Source: an uncultured Clostridia bacterium (GTDB lineage: Bacteria; Bacillota; Clostridia; Christensenellales; CAG-917). Taken from it: 6,007 nucleotides of DNA. Under the pieces are notes generated by a model. It was not told where the DNA came from and made no database searches. It was given only the letters and a program-made list of their open reading frames with translations. The DNA is taken from the NCBI GenBank assembly GCA_947174215.1, contig CAMWIB010000072.1, forward strand, positions 1 through 6,007, written 5' to 3'. The position numbers and the translations under genes were made by a program. Shown piece by piece: positions 5,996-6,007 of the stretch (the stretch's first letter is position 1; each line of letters starts with the position of its first letter).

Positions 5996-6007
5996 CTCAC
6001 AAAAGAC

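Overview
The window looks like a chromosomal segment of a low-to-mid GC Firmicute, probably a gut or anaerobic member of the Clostridia. The evidence is a YqhY-type Asp23 gene followed by nusB (the order known from Bacillus and relatives), strong AAGGAGG-type ribosome binding sites, sigma-A-like promoters, a tRNA-Glu with encoded CCA, and AT-rich intergenic DNA next to coding DNA of more balanced composition. Genus or species cannot be named from the sequence alone.

Layout. On the minus strand at the left, a small Asp23/YqhY-family gene (230-544) is followed after two bases by nusB, which runs off the left edge (1-227). Nothing else is visible in this operon, which has its own well-formed promoter (567-595). 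A gene-free stretch of about 400 bases (545-956) follows. It holds two copies of a degenerate 47-base pyrimidine-rich repeat, a related inverted stretch, and the terminator of a tRNA-Glu(CUC) gene (957-1032, minus strand), which has a recognisable promoter on its other side.

The right two thirds are one very large gene on the plus strand (1250-5815, 1521 residues). It is transcribed divergently from the tRNA and ends at a strong intrinsic terminator. It encodes a secreted, membrane-anchored protein with two complete calcineurin-like metallophosphoesterase domains, one at each end. Between them lie about 450 residues with no recognised domain, then a beta-rich segment resembling the N-terminal Ig/FN3-like domain of purple acid phosphatases. 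The two catalytic domains differ in their motif sets (D-x-H/GNHD/GHMH versus D-x-Q/GNHE/GHDHTY), so they probably have different substrates or metal preferences and are not a recent duplication. The final 130 bases hold one more repeat-like stretch and a short hairpin.

The left side is housekeeping (transcription antitermination, a tRNA). The large ectoenzyme is the unusual part: probably a cell-surface phosphatase or phosphodiesterase that acts on phosphorylated compounds outside the cell. Its substrate cannot be read from the sequence, and no neighbouring gene gives it a pathway. Two small dyad symmetries in its promoter and leader are the only hints of regulation.
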